Below, in pieces: positions 33,747 through 44,639 of a stretch of DNA of 64,000 bases. The first letter of the stretch is position 1. The number at the start of each line of letters is the position of its first letter. This stretch comes from Forficula auricularia (taxonomy: Eukaryota; Arthropoda; Insecta; Dermaptera; Forficulidae). The stretch spans positions 62,001-126,000 of the forward strand of contig JALMQS010000726.1 in the NCBI GenBank assembly GCA_024734495.1, in the 5' to 3' direction. The notes below the pieces were generated by a model. The model was not told the origin of the DNA and made no database searches. It saw only the letters and a program-made list of their open reading frames with translations. Both the position numbers and the translations under genes were made by a program.

Positions 33747-35032
33747 AGGTTGGCAACTAAGTAATTGCGGATTTCACTCATAGATGGCTTCAGTTGAATT
33801 TTTAGGTTTGTTGGCGTAGTCCAAATGTAAAACACATTTTGTTATTTGATAGTTGGCAATTCAGCTGTCAATCAGTAAAAAAAGTTTTTTGATCGGTTGC
33901 GTAGTTTTCGTTTGGCGTTCGTTGAAAAATGGAAAATCAAAAGGAACATTTTCGTCATATTTTGCTTTTTTATTTCCGCAAAGGGAAAAACGCATCGCAA
34001 GCTCACAAAAAGTTTATGTGCTGTTTATGGCGACGAAGCCTTAAAAGAACGGCAGTGTCAAAATTGGTTTGCCAAATTTCGTTCTGGTGATTTTTCACTC
34101 AAAGATGAAAAACGCTCTGGTCGTCCAGTTGAAGTTGATGACGACCTAATCAAAGCAATAATCGATTCGGATCGTCACAGTACAACACGTGAGATTGCAG
34201 AGAAGCTTCATGTATCACATACATGCATTGAAAATCACTTAAAACAACTTGGCTATGTTCAAAAACTCGATACATGGGTTCCTCACGAACTGAAAGAAAC
34301 GCATTTAACGCAACGCATTAACAGCTGCGATTTGCTAAAGAAACGTAATGAAAATGATCCATTTTTAAAACGACTGATAACTGGCGATGAAAAATGGGTT
34401 GTTTACAACAATATCAAGCGGAAAAGATCGTGGAGCAGGCCAGGTGAACCAGCTCAAACAACATCAAAAGCTGGTATTCATCAAAAGAAGGTTTTGTTAT
34501 CAGTTTGTTGGGATTACAAAGGAATTGTCTACTTTGAACTCTTACCACCCAACCGAACGATCAATTCTGTTATCTACATTGAACAACTAACGAAATTAAA
34601 CAATGCAGTTGAAGAAAAGCGGGCCGAATTGACAAATCGAAAAGGTGTTGTATTCCATCATGACAATGCAAGGCCACACACATCTTTGGTCACTCGGCAA
34701 AAATTATTGGAGCTTGGTTGGGATGTTTTGCCACATCCACCATATAGTCCTGACCTTGCACCATCTGATTACTTTTTATTTCGATCTTCACAAAACTCCT
34801 TGAATGGTAAAAATTTCAATAATGATGATGATGTCAAATTGTACCTGATTCAGTTTTTTGCTAATAAAAACCAGAAGTTTTATGAACGTGGGATTATGAT
34901 GCTGCCCGAAAGATGGCAAAAGGTCATTGATCAAAATGGGCAATACATTACAGAATAAAGTTATTTAGTTCCATGAAAAAATTGTCTTTGATTTTCTAAA
35001 CAAAATCCGCAATTACTTAGTTGCCAATCCAA
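33747..35032 (+). mobile_element. mariner element, nearly intact
   Basis: Inverted ends of about 28 bases: left ggttggcaactaagtaattg, right caattacttagttgccaat, flanked by TA on both sides. The 1.29-kb length is that expected of a complete mariner. The end sequence is that of the irritans/Hsmar-like group (GGTTGGCAACTAAGTAATTGCGG is the remembered wording). It sits in the last guk-holder intron, same strand. Confidence 0.95.
33929..34958 (+). pseudogene. mariner transposase, complete but for one frameshift
   Basis: The start is the ATG at 33929 (MENQKEHFRHILLFYFRKGK). One extra T in the run at 34013-34015 shifts frame; everything after it is open to TAA at 34956-34958. Helix-turn-helix regions are followed by WVPHEL, the first Asp in LITGDEKWV, the second in HHDNARPHT and the third in SPDLAPSDYFLF. 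There are 34 residues between the last two, so DD34D. Total length is about 345 residues, normal for the family. It cuts and pastes mariner DNA at TA sites. The single lesion means it was active recently, or that the T is a sequencing error. Confidence 0.92.
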
Positions 35033-35034
35033 TA

Positions 35035-35465
35035 TTTACCACGTAGTTTTGATAAAAACAACAAAAACAAACATATTTGTGCGATTATTTTTAGAGGAGG
35101 GGATATAAGCACAATGGCTTGGAAACGATCCATTCGTAAAGAGAATATTGTAAGGATATTCTTGGGTGACTTTGACCAGGTGAAGAAAGATTCAAGTATT
35201 TTCAATAATATTCGTTTATTTAATAGGTTTTCAAAAATAATATAACAAAATGCTTTATAAAAGAAATATAAAACTGGAGATGTTCATGTATCGTGTCTTG
35301 AGTAAAAGTAAACTGTTAACTTGCACTTGGGATCTTAACACTGATAAACTGATAACTGACTCTTTACACTCTGATAATATACTTTACACTGATTTGAAAT
35401 GATGGGCGAGGAAATCTTTATAGTCGTGATGAGAATGTCTATAGAAATTGCGACCAATCAGAGAG
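35035..35465. other. Spacer, no supported gene
   Basis: A 74-codon + strand frame at 35021-35245 begins inside the mariner end and has no known domain. aatggcttggaaacgatcca (35113) looks more coding-like than its surroundings, but neither splice sites nor homologues can be argued. Confidence 0.4.
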
Positions 35466-35974
35466 TTAAATAAATTTATAATTTTTCTCATTAATATACC
35501 AAAGAATAATTGATATATTAACGAGAATTGTTTTGACCGAGCTTTTTTGAAAAGATATATATTGCAAGACTACTGCGGATAAAGCTATTGGAGTCTGCGG
35601 AGTCTTAAGTCTGGACCAAGAGAGAAAAAGATGTGATCCATTTAGCTACAATCATTTTGCGTATAGCCAGCATGACACTCGGATGGATCACCAAATGAAT
35701 TTGAAATCTGAGATGTTTATATTCAATCTCCCAGCCCAGAGCGCCCGATCTATTAGCATGTATGTTAGATGCTTGCCATTAATTAAATGTTTCCTACATT
35801 TGATTCAATCGCGAATCAAATGTAGGTGACTTAAGACTCCACAGACTACAATAGATTTATCCGCAGTAGTCTCGCGATATATATCTTTTTCAAAAAAGCG
35901 CGGTCAAAATAATTCTCGTTAATATATCAATTATTCTTTGGTATATTAATGAGACGAATTATAAATTTATTTAA
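35466..35974. mobile_element. Palindromic element, 'GAGAATTATTTTGACCGCGC' family
   Basis: Outer words gttaaataaatttataattt and its inverse at 35955-35974, then caaagaataattgatatatt, gaccgagcttttttgaaaag and gactactgcgga with their inverses. A related, larger palindrome is at 55268-55872. A perfect 14-bp hairpin (35793-35826) lies in the loop region. Confidence 0.85.
35793..35826. repeat. Perfect 14-bp hairpin
   Basis: CCTACATTTGATTC, a six-base loop AATCGC, then the exact inverse GAATCAAATGTAGG. A second copy in opposite orientation is at 36043-36076. Confidence 0.9.
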
Positions 35975-36042
35975 CATCATTATTTCAAGTTAGAAATATA
36001 TAAGTTCAGATATTATTTTCACTCAAAATTTGACAAAAATCA

Positions 36043-36076
36043 CCTACATTTGATTCGCGATTGAATCAAATGTAGG
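36043..36076. repeat. Second copy of the 14-bp hairpin, inverted
   Basis: Same stem with loop GCGATT, the reverse complement of the first copy's loop. The flanking words aggaaacatta and taatgtttcc are also inverted with respect to 35780-35793. Confidence 0.9.
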
Positions 36077-36109
36077 AAACATTAGATTAATCTCTCTGAT
36101 TTGGCTTTT

Positions 36110-36640
36110 TAAGCAGCGGAGAAAATGTGGCGGCGAAAGGGGGGTGGCGCGAATATCTTAGGAGGGTGATGATTCGTTGAACGTCTTATGCGGCGACTAT
36201 TCTGACGTTGGCGAGAGGGTGTGTGCGCGCGCAGTTGGAGGGGTTGGAGTGGGGAGCGAGCTCATCGCTCGGAGAGTGCGTCGACACCTTACAATATCTT
36301 GGCGGTGCATCGGTTGGTAAAATCTGCTAAGCTGCTGGTGAGTTGCAGCGAGCTGACTGGAGGGGGAAAGGGCGCGAACAGGGTGGGGTAATTGGCACTG
36401 GAGGGCGCTTGGGGGCTGCGCTGAAATCTTAATGAAACTTGGCAATGAACAGGCTGTGAAGATCTGCTAGGTTGCTGTTCAGATTGACGGACAACCAGTC
36501 AGGGGGCTGCGAAGGATTGTCATTCATAGTGGCAGGGGTTGAGGAGGCAGCAGGGGCCTCAGATGATGTTCATTTGACGGAGGGGCAAAACTGGCTCGGA
36601 CCAAGTTGGCTTGGCGCGATTTCTACAATATAGTAGGGTA
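36110..36640 (-). other. GC-rich, coding-like block (possible retroelement remnant)
   Basis: A GC-rich island just upstream of the last guk-holder exon. The minus strand has an 82-codon frame (36197-36445) rich in Ser/Pro/Gln. In a second frame the words WLSVNLNSNLADLHSLF and LTSSLADFTN recur as two similar SLADxxxx stretches. It could be a decayed gag-like segment or a CpG-rich regulatory region. I do not recognise it. Confidence 0.35.
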
Positions 36641-36922
36641 AAAAGTACAGTCGCGTAAAAAAACATAACCTAAAACTTTAGCACCGCTCATATTTATAGA
36701 GTGGTTACGAGGCTAAAAACTTTTTGTGTCGATTGTCGTGAAAGAACCTCCTTAATATAAATTTTTTAAAATAGGGAAAGTTACTCAAAAATTTGTACAT
36801 TAATTTTTTTACCTTTTTTAAATAATTACCCATTTTTTGGTTAGAAATTAAACATTAATACTATTACAATATTTGATGTTTAGGTGTTTTTTCTTTTTTG
36901 CTAAAATATGAATTTGTTTCAG

Positions 36923-38004
36923 ATGGAGAGGATCCTCTTTATGCTTCTTTAACCAAACACCACCAGCAGCAGCAGCAGCAACAAGTGGTTCGACAACACG
37001 CCTTATTTGCCTCTGTCCGAGGGAATGGCGGTGGGCATTCGAAAATGACTCCTCCGCTTCCTGCTCAAATTCCACAAGTGCCTTTAACAATACGACCATC
37101 AACAACAACAACAACAACACGAAGTTTTCTACACTCGACGCCAAATAATTCGATAAGCGAATCTATGGGCATGGAGATTTTCTCTCCGATTTCGGTGAAT
37201 AATGTTTCAACTACAACGACCAATGTGCCTAATACTATGGATGATAATAATAAACCTCGCCAGCCAACTGTGTTCAAGCTAGAACAGAAAAGTAAAATGT
37301 CGGCGGAGGAGATTTTCGCCGCCATTCATAAAAGTAAGAAACGTTTGAATATTCCGGGTAACGAGACCGGCTCCCGGAACAGTTGGTCGCCGTCGAACGG
37401 GCCGGGGGCGGCGGCAACTTCCGGCGGGGCTGGAAGTCGACAGAGCTGGGCCTGCGATCGCCTGGGACCCGTACAGCCGACCTCGCGTCTTGCTTTCAAA
37501 CAGCTGTTGCTGCAACAGGGCTCGAAAAGCCAGCCGATGGGCAGCACCGCGGTTTCTGCTGTGGAACAGCTGCGTGCCACCAAAAACACCCCCCCGGCGT
37601 CCCCCTCGAAACCCCCGATCACCCCGCCATCTACCTCTCACCTGTATCACCATCACCATCATCGGATCCACTCGCCGCGCAGTCCCTGGCGATTAATGTC
37701 GCCTCGTAGCGAAATCCTTTCGTCGACGATCCCAGAAGAGGAGGAGAAATCGGCCTCGCCGCCGGAGCGAACCCCCGTCCACGTGGTCCAGAACCAGCAC
37801 GTGAGGCGACCTCTAGAAATCGAATTCAACCGCCAAATTCAACAGGAACAACTCTCCCCGTCTAACATCAAAGAAAATTTCAATACGCTACAAATACAAC
37901 AGCCCATAAACAACCATATCAAAAGAACAACACACATCAATACTACATATCCATTTTATAAACAACAACAAACAATAACAACATCAATGCCGACGCAAAA
38001 CTAA
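36923..38004 (+). CDS. gukh: guk-holder / NHS-family protein, last exon
   Basis: The acceptor is atttgtttcag at 36922. The first two bases complete an Asp codon with 10655. The frame holds DGEDPLYASLTKHH, a Gln run (CAG/CAA), Ser/Thr-rich stretches, then KMSAEEIFAAIHKSKKRLNI, the hallmark C-terminal box of NHS-family proteins. RLAFKQLLLQQGSK, TPPASPSKPP and a His run follow. TAA at 38002-38004 ends this frame, but coding-like sequence goes on in another frame (next entry). By family, the protein is a scaffold that links Discs-large-type MAGUKs and actin regulators; the role in this species is inferred. Confidence 0.9.
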
Positions 38005-38171
38005 ATATGAAATTAGCCAGACAACAATTTTTCCAAAATAATTCAATATCTTCAACAATAACAACAACACCAGCAGCAGCAACAACATTACAAACATCAA
38101 ATACACGATCCGCTCTAACGCCCCTCGATCGCCGTAGTCCGTCCAAATTTTCCCTCGAGACTGCACTTTAA
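38005..38171 (+). CDS. gukh: Frame-shifted C-terminal continuation of the last exon
   Basis: A frame one base back from the exon is open from 37962 to TAA at 38169-38171. It reads MKLARQQFFQNNSISST, an Ala/Thr stretch and then LTPLDRRSPSKFSLETAL. The ending looks like a genuine C-terminus with a class-I PDZ ligand (T-A-L). The switch must lie in the A/C-rich tract 37962-38001. A missing base in assembly, a polymorphism or a real alternative end are all possible. Confidence 0.6.
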
Positions 38172-38212
38172 CATTTTGTATCTATTTATTTATTTATTAT
38201 TTATTTATTTAT

Positions 38213-38218
38213 AATAAA
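38213..38218 (+). terminator. Poly-A signal candidate for guk-holder
   Basis: AATAAA 42 bases after the frame-shifted stop, within an ATTTATTTATTT tract that would be an AU-rich 3' UTR. Several further AATAAA words follow to 38300, so the used site is uncertain. Confidence 0.5.
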
Positions 38219-38640
38219 AATACAAAAATTTATTTATTATTTATTTCAAAATTTAAAAATAAAAAAATCAGCTAGGCTTATCAATGAAAGTAAAATAAAT
38301 ATAAATACACCTCATTCAAAAAGTATGGTATATATATAATAATTTATCACATGTATTTATGAAATGATTAATAATGAAAAAGATCTATTTTTTAAATCTA
38401 TTATACTATATCGTATTAATTTAATATTTATTTAAATTAAATTAAGATTAATATATAAATAAATAAATAAATATACCTATAAGGTAATAAGGGGACAGTG
38501 GATCACTAGTTTTTTTTTTTTTAGAAGATATGAAATTTCGAAATTTACATCACATGATATATTGTAGAATAACAACTAATATACATACATACATACATAC
38601 AATAGGGTAAAAAATAATTTTTAGAAAAAAAAACAGAATT
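38219..38640. other. AT-rich 3' flank
   Basis: ATTTATTTATTT stretches, a (taca)n tract at 38580 and A/T runs. This is probably the end of the guk-holder 3' UTR passing into intergenic repeat. Nothing else is recognised. Confidence 0.5.
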
Positions 38641-38946
38641 CTAAAAAAATTAAATGCAACAAATAAAAAAATCAGAACTTGGCTAAATTAATATGGGACC
38701 ATCCCTAAGGTATCCCCTTTCCAATAAAAGAAGAATCATTGAAATCGGTCCATAAACAAAGAAGTTATGCTTGAACATACATAATAAAAAAGGTCCAATA
38801 CCAATTAAATTTAAACGGGGCCAATTGGGAACTATACTGAACACAATGCAAAAAAAGCATCGAAATCGGTCCACATGATAAAGAGTAAAAAAACAGACAT
38901 TCCATTGAATTGATAACCTCCTACTTTTTTTGAAGTCGGTTAAAAA
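38640..38946. repeat. Dispersed repeat with 'tttgaagtcggttaaaaat' tail
   Basis: cagaacttggctaaattaat, gaaatcggtccataaacaaa and the tail tttttgaagtcggttaaaaa recur at 45310-45720 in the same order. The tail word also forms the ends of the palindrome at 44640-45045. Class unknown. Confidence 0.75.
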
Positions 38947-39425
38947 TAGAGTGGGAGTCTCCTTAAGGAGCCAATGAATTTAAGCGTATACGAGTTTCAG
39001 TGCTCTCTGGCGGGTTCAATGGGAGATATATGAAATAAAAAAGTAGGTAATTTTATTTATTAAAAGTATGTCTAATTAACATATTGGATTAAACATTGAG
39101 GCAGCACTACTGCCGAAGGTAGCGCTCTCTTGTGTTTATTTATTCAAACAATTTGTATTATAGTATATATCATAGATAAAAGAGTGCACGGAGAATAGCA
39201 AGTCTCTTTGTGCTGGACTTTTAATAAATCATCCCCCAAAGCTTACATTTTCGTCGCAAGTTGGCGCTAAAGTCGTGACGAATGGTCCCTATACTCTTCC
39301 GGGATAGAATTTTTTTTTAATTAATCTTAAATACACTGACTTTGACACTAAAAACAAAGTGCTTGCCACTTTCAGCCGCTAGAGAGCACTGTGCGACAAT
39401 ATATAGCTATTAGCCATTCTATCTA
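38947..39425. mobile_element. 'ATAGAGT' family element with inserted block
   Basis: Left atagagtgggagtctcc and tcagtgctctctggcgggtt; right ccgctagagagcactgtg and ccattctatc are inverse. The interior 39070-39310 holds an inverted copy of the segment duplicated at 15031/15973. Confidence 0.7.
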
Positions 39426-39834
39426 ATCCTCTTTGATATCTACATCAAATGCAGCATTTTCTCCAGATTATGGCAAAATAAATATTATGTTTAATAATAT
39501 TTTAAATTTGAACAGTGTATCTGTATGGCTTTAAATGACCATTTGTAATTACTAGTAGAAAATCCTCTATATAACGAGAGAAGAAACAACCTACCACCAT
39601 TTTGTTGATAATACTAAAATTAACGCCTGAATTTTATTTTTAAATAATTATCTAGTAAAAAAAAATGAAAAATGTAATCTAGTAGATAAGAATGGCGGTT
39701 GATTGTTTCAAGCAGCGGCGGATTTTTTCTCCAAAATCAATTTTGAGGCCCCGTTCTAAATATTTTCACTACACCTTCACACTATAGTGTGTATTTATCG
39801 CGTATGTATTTTACTCTGGTAGGCACAATTTGGA

Positions 39835-40010
39835 AACTGAGAATTCCGATACGCTATCTGGTGGTCTAAATTGAAACTACCCACCACTCTATAGCGTGCA
39901 ATAAGCGCGTACGTATTTTACTCTAGTAGCCACTATTGGGCAACTGAGAATTCCGATACGTTATCTGGTGGTCTAAATTGAAACTAGCCACCGTGGGTCA
40001 AAAAATTAAG
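39835..40010. repeat. Two units of the ~98-bp satellite
   Basis: ctgagaattccgatacgcta at 39837 and ctgagaattccgatacgtta at 39942, each with ctggtggtctaaattgaaac. Same unit as 16935-17660. Confidence 0.9.
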
Positions 40011-41060
40011 CCACGCGCCTACCAAGATTCCCAATATTAGTGGTCCAAAAAATGTGAGATAGAGAAATAACATGTCATAGCTGGCGTTATTCATTTGATA
40101 ATTGAATTTAAAGAAAACTGCTAAATTATTAATTATTATGAAAAAAGACGTATACCTATGCAGAAATCTGCCATTGGTTTCCAGTATCTATCTGAAGGTC
40201 TGTGAGAAGCTTACCAATTAGCCCTGACCCACTTCAGTTCCCCGAGTTGTCCCCAGATGGCTCTGGTTTGAAAGCTTTATGGAAAAGTCTGGACAATTTC
40301 CCTAGGCGATGGGTTATTTGTGCGCCATCTCTTGAGCTTAGCTCAAACCATGTCACATTTTAAGAGAAAATTAAAATCAGTAGGAAATTTTATCAAGATT
40401 ATAAATATTAAATGAACTTTTCGATAATTTAAATACTCTACGAACTAAATTGAATGGTGCGTGACGTCAAGAAAAGCTAATCCTGCGAAACGTGCCCGTT
40501 TTCTATTTTTGGGAATGTGATGAAATTAATTCCAGCCACTCACATCAAAACTAATCATTTTATTTATTTTTTATTTTTTTTTAGAAATATTTCTGTGATT
40601 CACTGTCCGATATTGAGTTTACCAACTTTGCCTTATATACAATATAATTATATATCTTTATAAATACAATTTATTATAAATATATTTCTGTAATATATAT
40701 ATAATGTAAATATTTTTATATAATGCTTTAACAATATTTGTAGTTTCTTCTAGTCTTAATTATTTCGTTATTTGTCTCTCTTTCATTTTGATTAATGTAT
40801 TTTGTCATTCGAACATTTCTCTGTGGTTAAACAAAACACCGAGAGATGGCGCGAATAAAACGTGAAGGCGATTGTTTTACGTAATAATATATAAGTTGGA
40901 ATCTCCTCCACTCCACCCAAGCTCGAAACATAAGTCGAACTGGGATTTTCTCAAAATCAAACACACTTTACCAATTTTATTATTTTATTTATAAATATTA
41001 TTTTATTATTATTTATATTTCTTTATTTACTTTCCCCAAATACTCTTGTACTCTCCCTGT
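40010..41060. other. Intergenic DNA, nothing recognised
   Basis: Mixed AT-rich sequence. The 40200-40360 part is less AT-rich (ccctgacccacttcagttcc ... ggcgatgggttatttgtgcg) but has no open frame or known repeat. Three matches to 'gatggcgc' are not meaningful. Confidence 0.4.
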
Positions 41061-41068
41061 GCTGACGC

Positions 41069-41431
41069 CAGTGTTGCCAACACTTGGATCCCCCCCTAAG
41101 AGTAATGTCAAAAAACCCTAAATTAAAAAAAAATCCCCCTAAAAATATTATTTAATATCGATAAATAGATCATTAAATCTACCGAATGCTAAATTAGAAA
41201 ACACTATAAGCTGATCAGCTATTAGATGCTTTGATGTGAAATACACCACCAGATGTCAGGATTGTCACCAAATTAAGATGGCAAAAATTTTAAATATGTA
41301 ATTTAATTTTTTTAGCAGTCTTTCAAAAAAATTTTAACCCTTTAAAAAACCTAAGCATTTTCCCCCTAAAAAAACAGATGCAATTTTTTTTACCCTTAAA
41401 TTTGGGAGGGGACCCTAAGTTGGCTACACTG
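41069..41431. mobile_element. Small transposon, 'CAGTGTTGCCAAC' ends
   Basis: Left cagtgttgccaacacttg and right aagttggctacactg are inverted. cccctaagagtaatgtc and aaaaaccctaa inside match the repeat blocks at 13180, 18000, 27600 and 43437. The interior has no gene. Confidence 0.65.
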
Positions 41432-41519
41432 GTTGACCTACAGGAAGATGTCATCGCCGCATAGCATCCAGTAAAGAAAAAATGGCCGACGTCAATTTCA
41501 AGTTACAGATCGTGCTTGT

Positions 41520-41783
41520 CATAGAGTAATATAGAGTATAAGGCTCCCGTATTTCAAAAAGCGCTCTCTAGCGACTGAAGGGCCAAAATTCTTAGTTCTT
41601 AAGAAGTATCCAAAGATCATAGAACATTCAAAGCCTTTGTCATACCGGTTTGCCTCGAAGAGAGCGGTTCCCGCCATTTTTTGCCCACTGGTTCCGTCCT
41701 GGTCTCGCCAGAGAGCTCTGTAACTCTTACACGCTAAAATACATTGGCTCCGTATAGAGCCTTCCACTCTATATTACTCTATC
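41520..41783. mobile_element. 264-bp 'ATAGAGTAATATAGAGT' element, complete
   Basis: Starts atagagtaatatagagtata and ends actctatattactctat, with gctctctagcgactg / gagagctctgtaac inside. It is the most compact copy of the family also seen at 15428-15912. Confidence 0.85.
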
Positions 41784-42090
41784 GTGCTTGTATGTCCATT
41801 TTTTAATGATATTTAAATAAGTTCTTCTTGTCGGCGTCGATGTGCCATTTTGATATCGATATTAGTTTCATATTTAAATAATATAGGCAAACGTTAAGAA
41901 AATTATTTCAATGATTTTCATCATTTATATTTTTTAATAAATGAGAAAAATCATTTACTATACTATGAGAGAATTGGGACCAAATCAAGAATCTCGCTCT
42001 GTTATCCAACAATATTTTTCCATGGATATTGAAATTTTCAAAGGGATAATTTAGAGATACACAACAAACATAGAAGAATGAATTTATATT

Positions 42091-42953
42091 ATAGTAGAGA
42101 CGAGGCTAAAAAGCAGACGAGCCGAACATCCGTAAACCGGCTATTCTAATTCATTTCTCGGCCGCTGAGTGGTGACACCATCGCGCCTGAAATTTTAAGT
42201 AAGCATAAATTCAATATCAAAGAACGTAACAGATTTTCTTTTAAATCAATTGAAGAACGTTGTTCATCCCTATAGCTATGATTTAAGCAACTGCTATGGA
42301 ACTTGGTACCCGTTAAGATCTCAACCCTTTTATCGGCGAAGCCGTTTGTACCGAACTTGGCCCCTTTTTCACATTTATGTTTTTGGTCAGATATATACTT
42401 TTATTAAAACATTTTTCTCACCCTTTTTTTAAACTATTTTAACGACTTTTGGTTGAAAATGTTCGTGGCACCCCAAAATTTTTATTTCTTAGGGGAATGC
42501 CAAAAAATAAATAATTGATAAATTTTTAATATTTTTGATAGATTAAATTTGGGTAAAAGCAAAGCTGATAGTCTTCTATTTTAACCGCCAATTTCGCTGT
42601 CAAAATGATTTATCGCCAAGTTGACATTGATTAGTTCAGCGCGACAAGGGGTAATGGTGCGCCACTGATGACAGCGAACCTGGCGTTGAGAAAACATAAC
42701 ATCACTCAGACATACAGCTTTGTCTGAGCCTAAATTTGAGTAGACAAATAGTACTTACTTTGTTAAGGCGAAAAAATTATTAACTGAATTTGGAATAACT
42801 ATACAAGAGAGAGATATTAGTTGCGGGTGCTTAGTTAAAAATTCAGGCGCGATGGTGTCACCACTCAGCGGCCGAGAAATGAATTAGAATAGCCGGTTTT
42901 CGGATGTTCGGCTGGTCGGCTCGTCTTCTTTTTAGCGCCGTCTTTATAGTAGT
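42091..42953. mobile_element. Palindromic element, 'CGGCCGCTGAGTGGTG' family, copy 2
   Basis: Arms tctcggccgctgagtggtga and caccatcgcgcctga are mirrored near 42850-42880. The outer words gacgaggctaaaaagcag and tttttagcgccgtc are also inverse. It matches 21153-22085 and differs by an insertion at 42552-42730. Confidence 0.85.
42552..42730. mobile_element. 179-bp hAT-like insertion with 8-bp target duplication
   Basis: TAAATTTG stands at 42544-42551 and again at 42731-42738. Ends ggtaaaagcaaagctg and cagctttgtctgagcc are imperfect inverses. The sister element at about 21764 has a single uninterrupted taaatttgagtagac, so it preserves the empty site. Confidence 0.85.
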
Positions 42954-43330
42954 GTGTCATTTTAAAGAAAAATATAGTTTTTTTAAACTACAATTGCATA
43001 AAATTTAATTTTTTTTATTTTTGCTTATAAAGCACGCGAAATAATGAATGACTTTGCTTGGCTAGTGCGACAAAGTCATTCACTTTCAAAATAAATTGGT
43101 TTAAAATGACACACCCTAAAAGTCTAATATATAATATATGTCTGTAAAATTTCCTAGTCCGAAAAATGTTATCAGCTGTATATTTTAAATTGCCACAACT
43201 CTGGGATAATAAAATTTTATTCTACATCAGCTAAATGTTTTTTTTTTGTTTTTTGTTTTTTTTTTTTTGGTGAAACAAAAATGTTTTCTTCTCGATCTTT
43301 TGTTGTTTTCAGGGGCGGGTCTAGCGGGGA

Positions 43331-44195
43331 TAGAGTAAAAGAGTGGAAGCATTTTGCGAGTTTCAGTGCTCTCTGGCGGGTCCTTTGGGAAATAAAAAAT
43401 AGGTACTTTTATTTTTAAAAAATTGCTTCAGAAATACAGATTCGCCAACACCAAAATTTAGGGAAAAAAAAACCCCTAAACTTATATATTTTGTAAAATG
43501 TTAGGTATTACCAATGTTGCCAAAACTTGAATTTTTTCCCCTAAGAGTGATAATGTCGAAACCGCCTAAAATGGCAGAAATTAAACAAAAAAAACCCTAA
43601 ATTGATATTTTTAAAATGTGGGATTATTTCAAAAATGTAGGTTTTTTTTCTTTAAAATTTAGACAAATAAATGAATGTAATGTAAATGATATAGAAAGTA
43701 GCAGACATCCGAAAAAATTAAATTTTTATAGAGTAAAAATTTGGAAAAATTGTTGGAAAGCCTTTTTTACCCCTAAAAAAAATCCCTAAAAATTAAAAAA
43801 AAACCTGAAAATCTTCCGTGCAACTTCCTCCTCCCCCCCCATAAATTTGGGGGGCCTCCTGTTTGCGACCATGCATATATATCTACACTAAATTCTTTTT
43901 TATTAGAAATATGTCTAATTAACGGGATAGACATTTTTTTAAATTAATCTTAAATAAATTGAAAGTTTATTTTTACCGAGAGTAGCAGAATTTTTATAAA
44001 TTGAAGGAGACAATAAAATAATGTGTCTTCTGCTGGAATTACTAAATTTTTAATTTATTTATAAAGTTCGTTAGCTTAAATCCACTGACTGTGACACTAA
44101 GAAAATAGAGTTTGTCACTTTCAGCCGCTAGAGAGCACTGTGCGACGATATGTGACGGCTTACTAGTGGCCACTCTAACTAATTCTCTTTGCTAT
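43331..44195. mobile_element. 'ATAGAGT' family element with two insertions
   Basis: Left atagagtaaaagagtggaag and cagtgctctctggcgggtcc; right ccgctagagagcactgtgcg and ggccactctaac are inverse. The inside holds a gttgccaa-type repeat (43437-43865) and a Penelope-like terminal-repeat fragment (43985-44065). Confidence 0.65.
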
Positions 44196-44639
44196 ATACA
44201 CTACACACATACAAAGAAAAAAAAGAAACATTTGTTATAAAAAATGATTTTTTTAAGAGATCTTTTTGCAAAAATCGTTACACTCAGGGATGATGGAATT
44301 AATAAACGAAAGTATATCTTTATTTATAATTATATTGTTTAATTTTTTGTTATTTCCACACACCCCCACTCCATCTTTCTACTATAATTTTGTTAATAAA
44401 TATCATTTTTAAAACATAAATCTTTTGTATTAATATTTTTCATTTCAGGACCTAAGGGAGTATAAATTTCAACCCTGATGTTTCCTGCCGTGTCCATTCC
44501 CTTACTAAACAAGTTTTTAAGAATTTATCAACTACTTATAACTTAAGGGAGTTGACACCGTACACTTATGTTGCATCCCACCGCTTGCCAGCAAATTATG
44601 TTGCGACCTGTAGTTTTGGCTGCGAACAAATTATAAATT

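Noticed and set aside
32763..36760. A 4-kb element bounded by ttaaggtagttcttt and its inverse
   Set aside because: Only about 25 bases match and similar tips occur at 58495/59205, so two separate fragments of one family are as likely.
37065..37709. Overlapping frames opposite or beside the last guk-holder exon
   Set aside because: Shadows of a GC-rich, repeat-containing coding exon.
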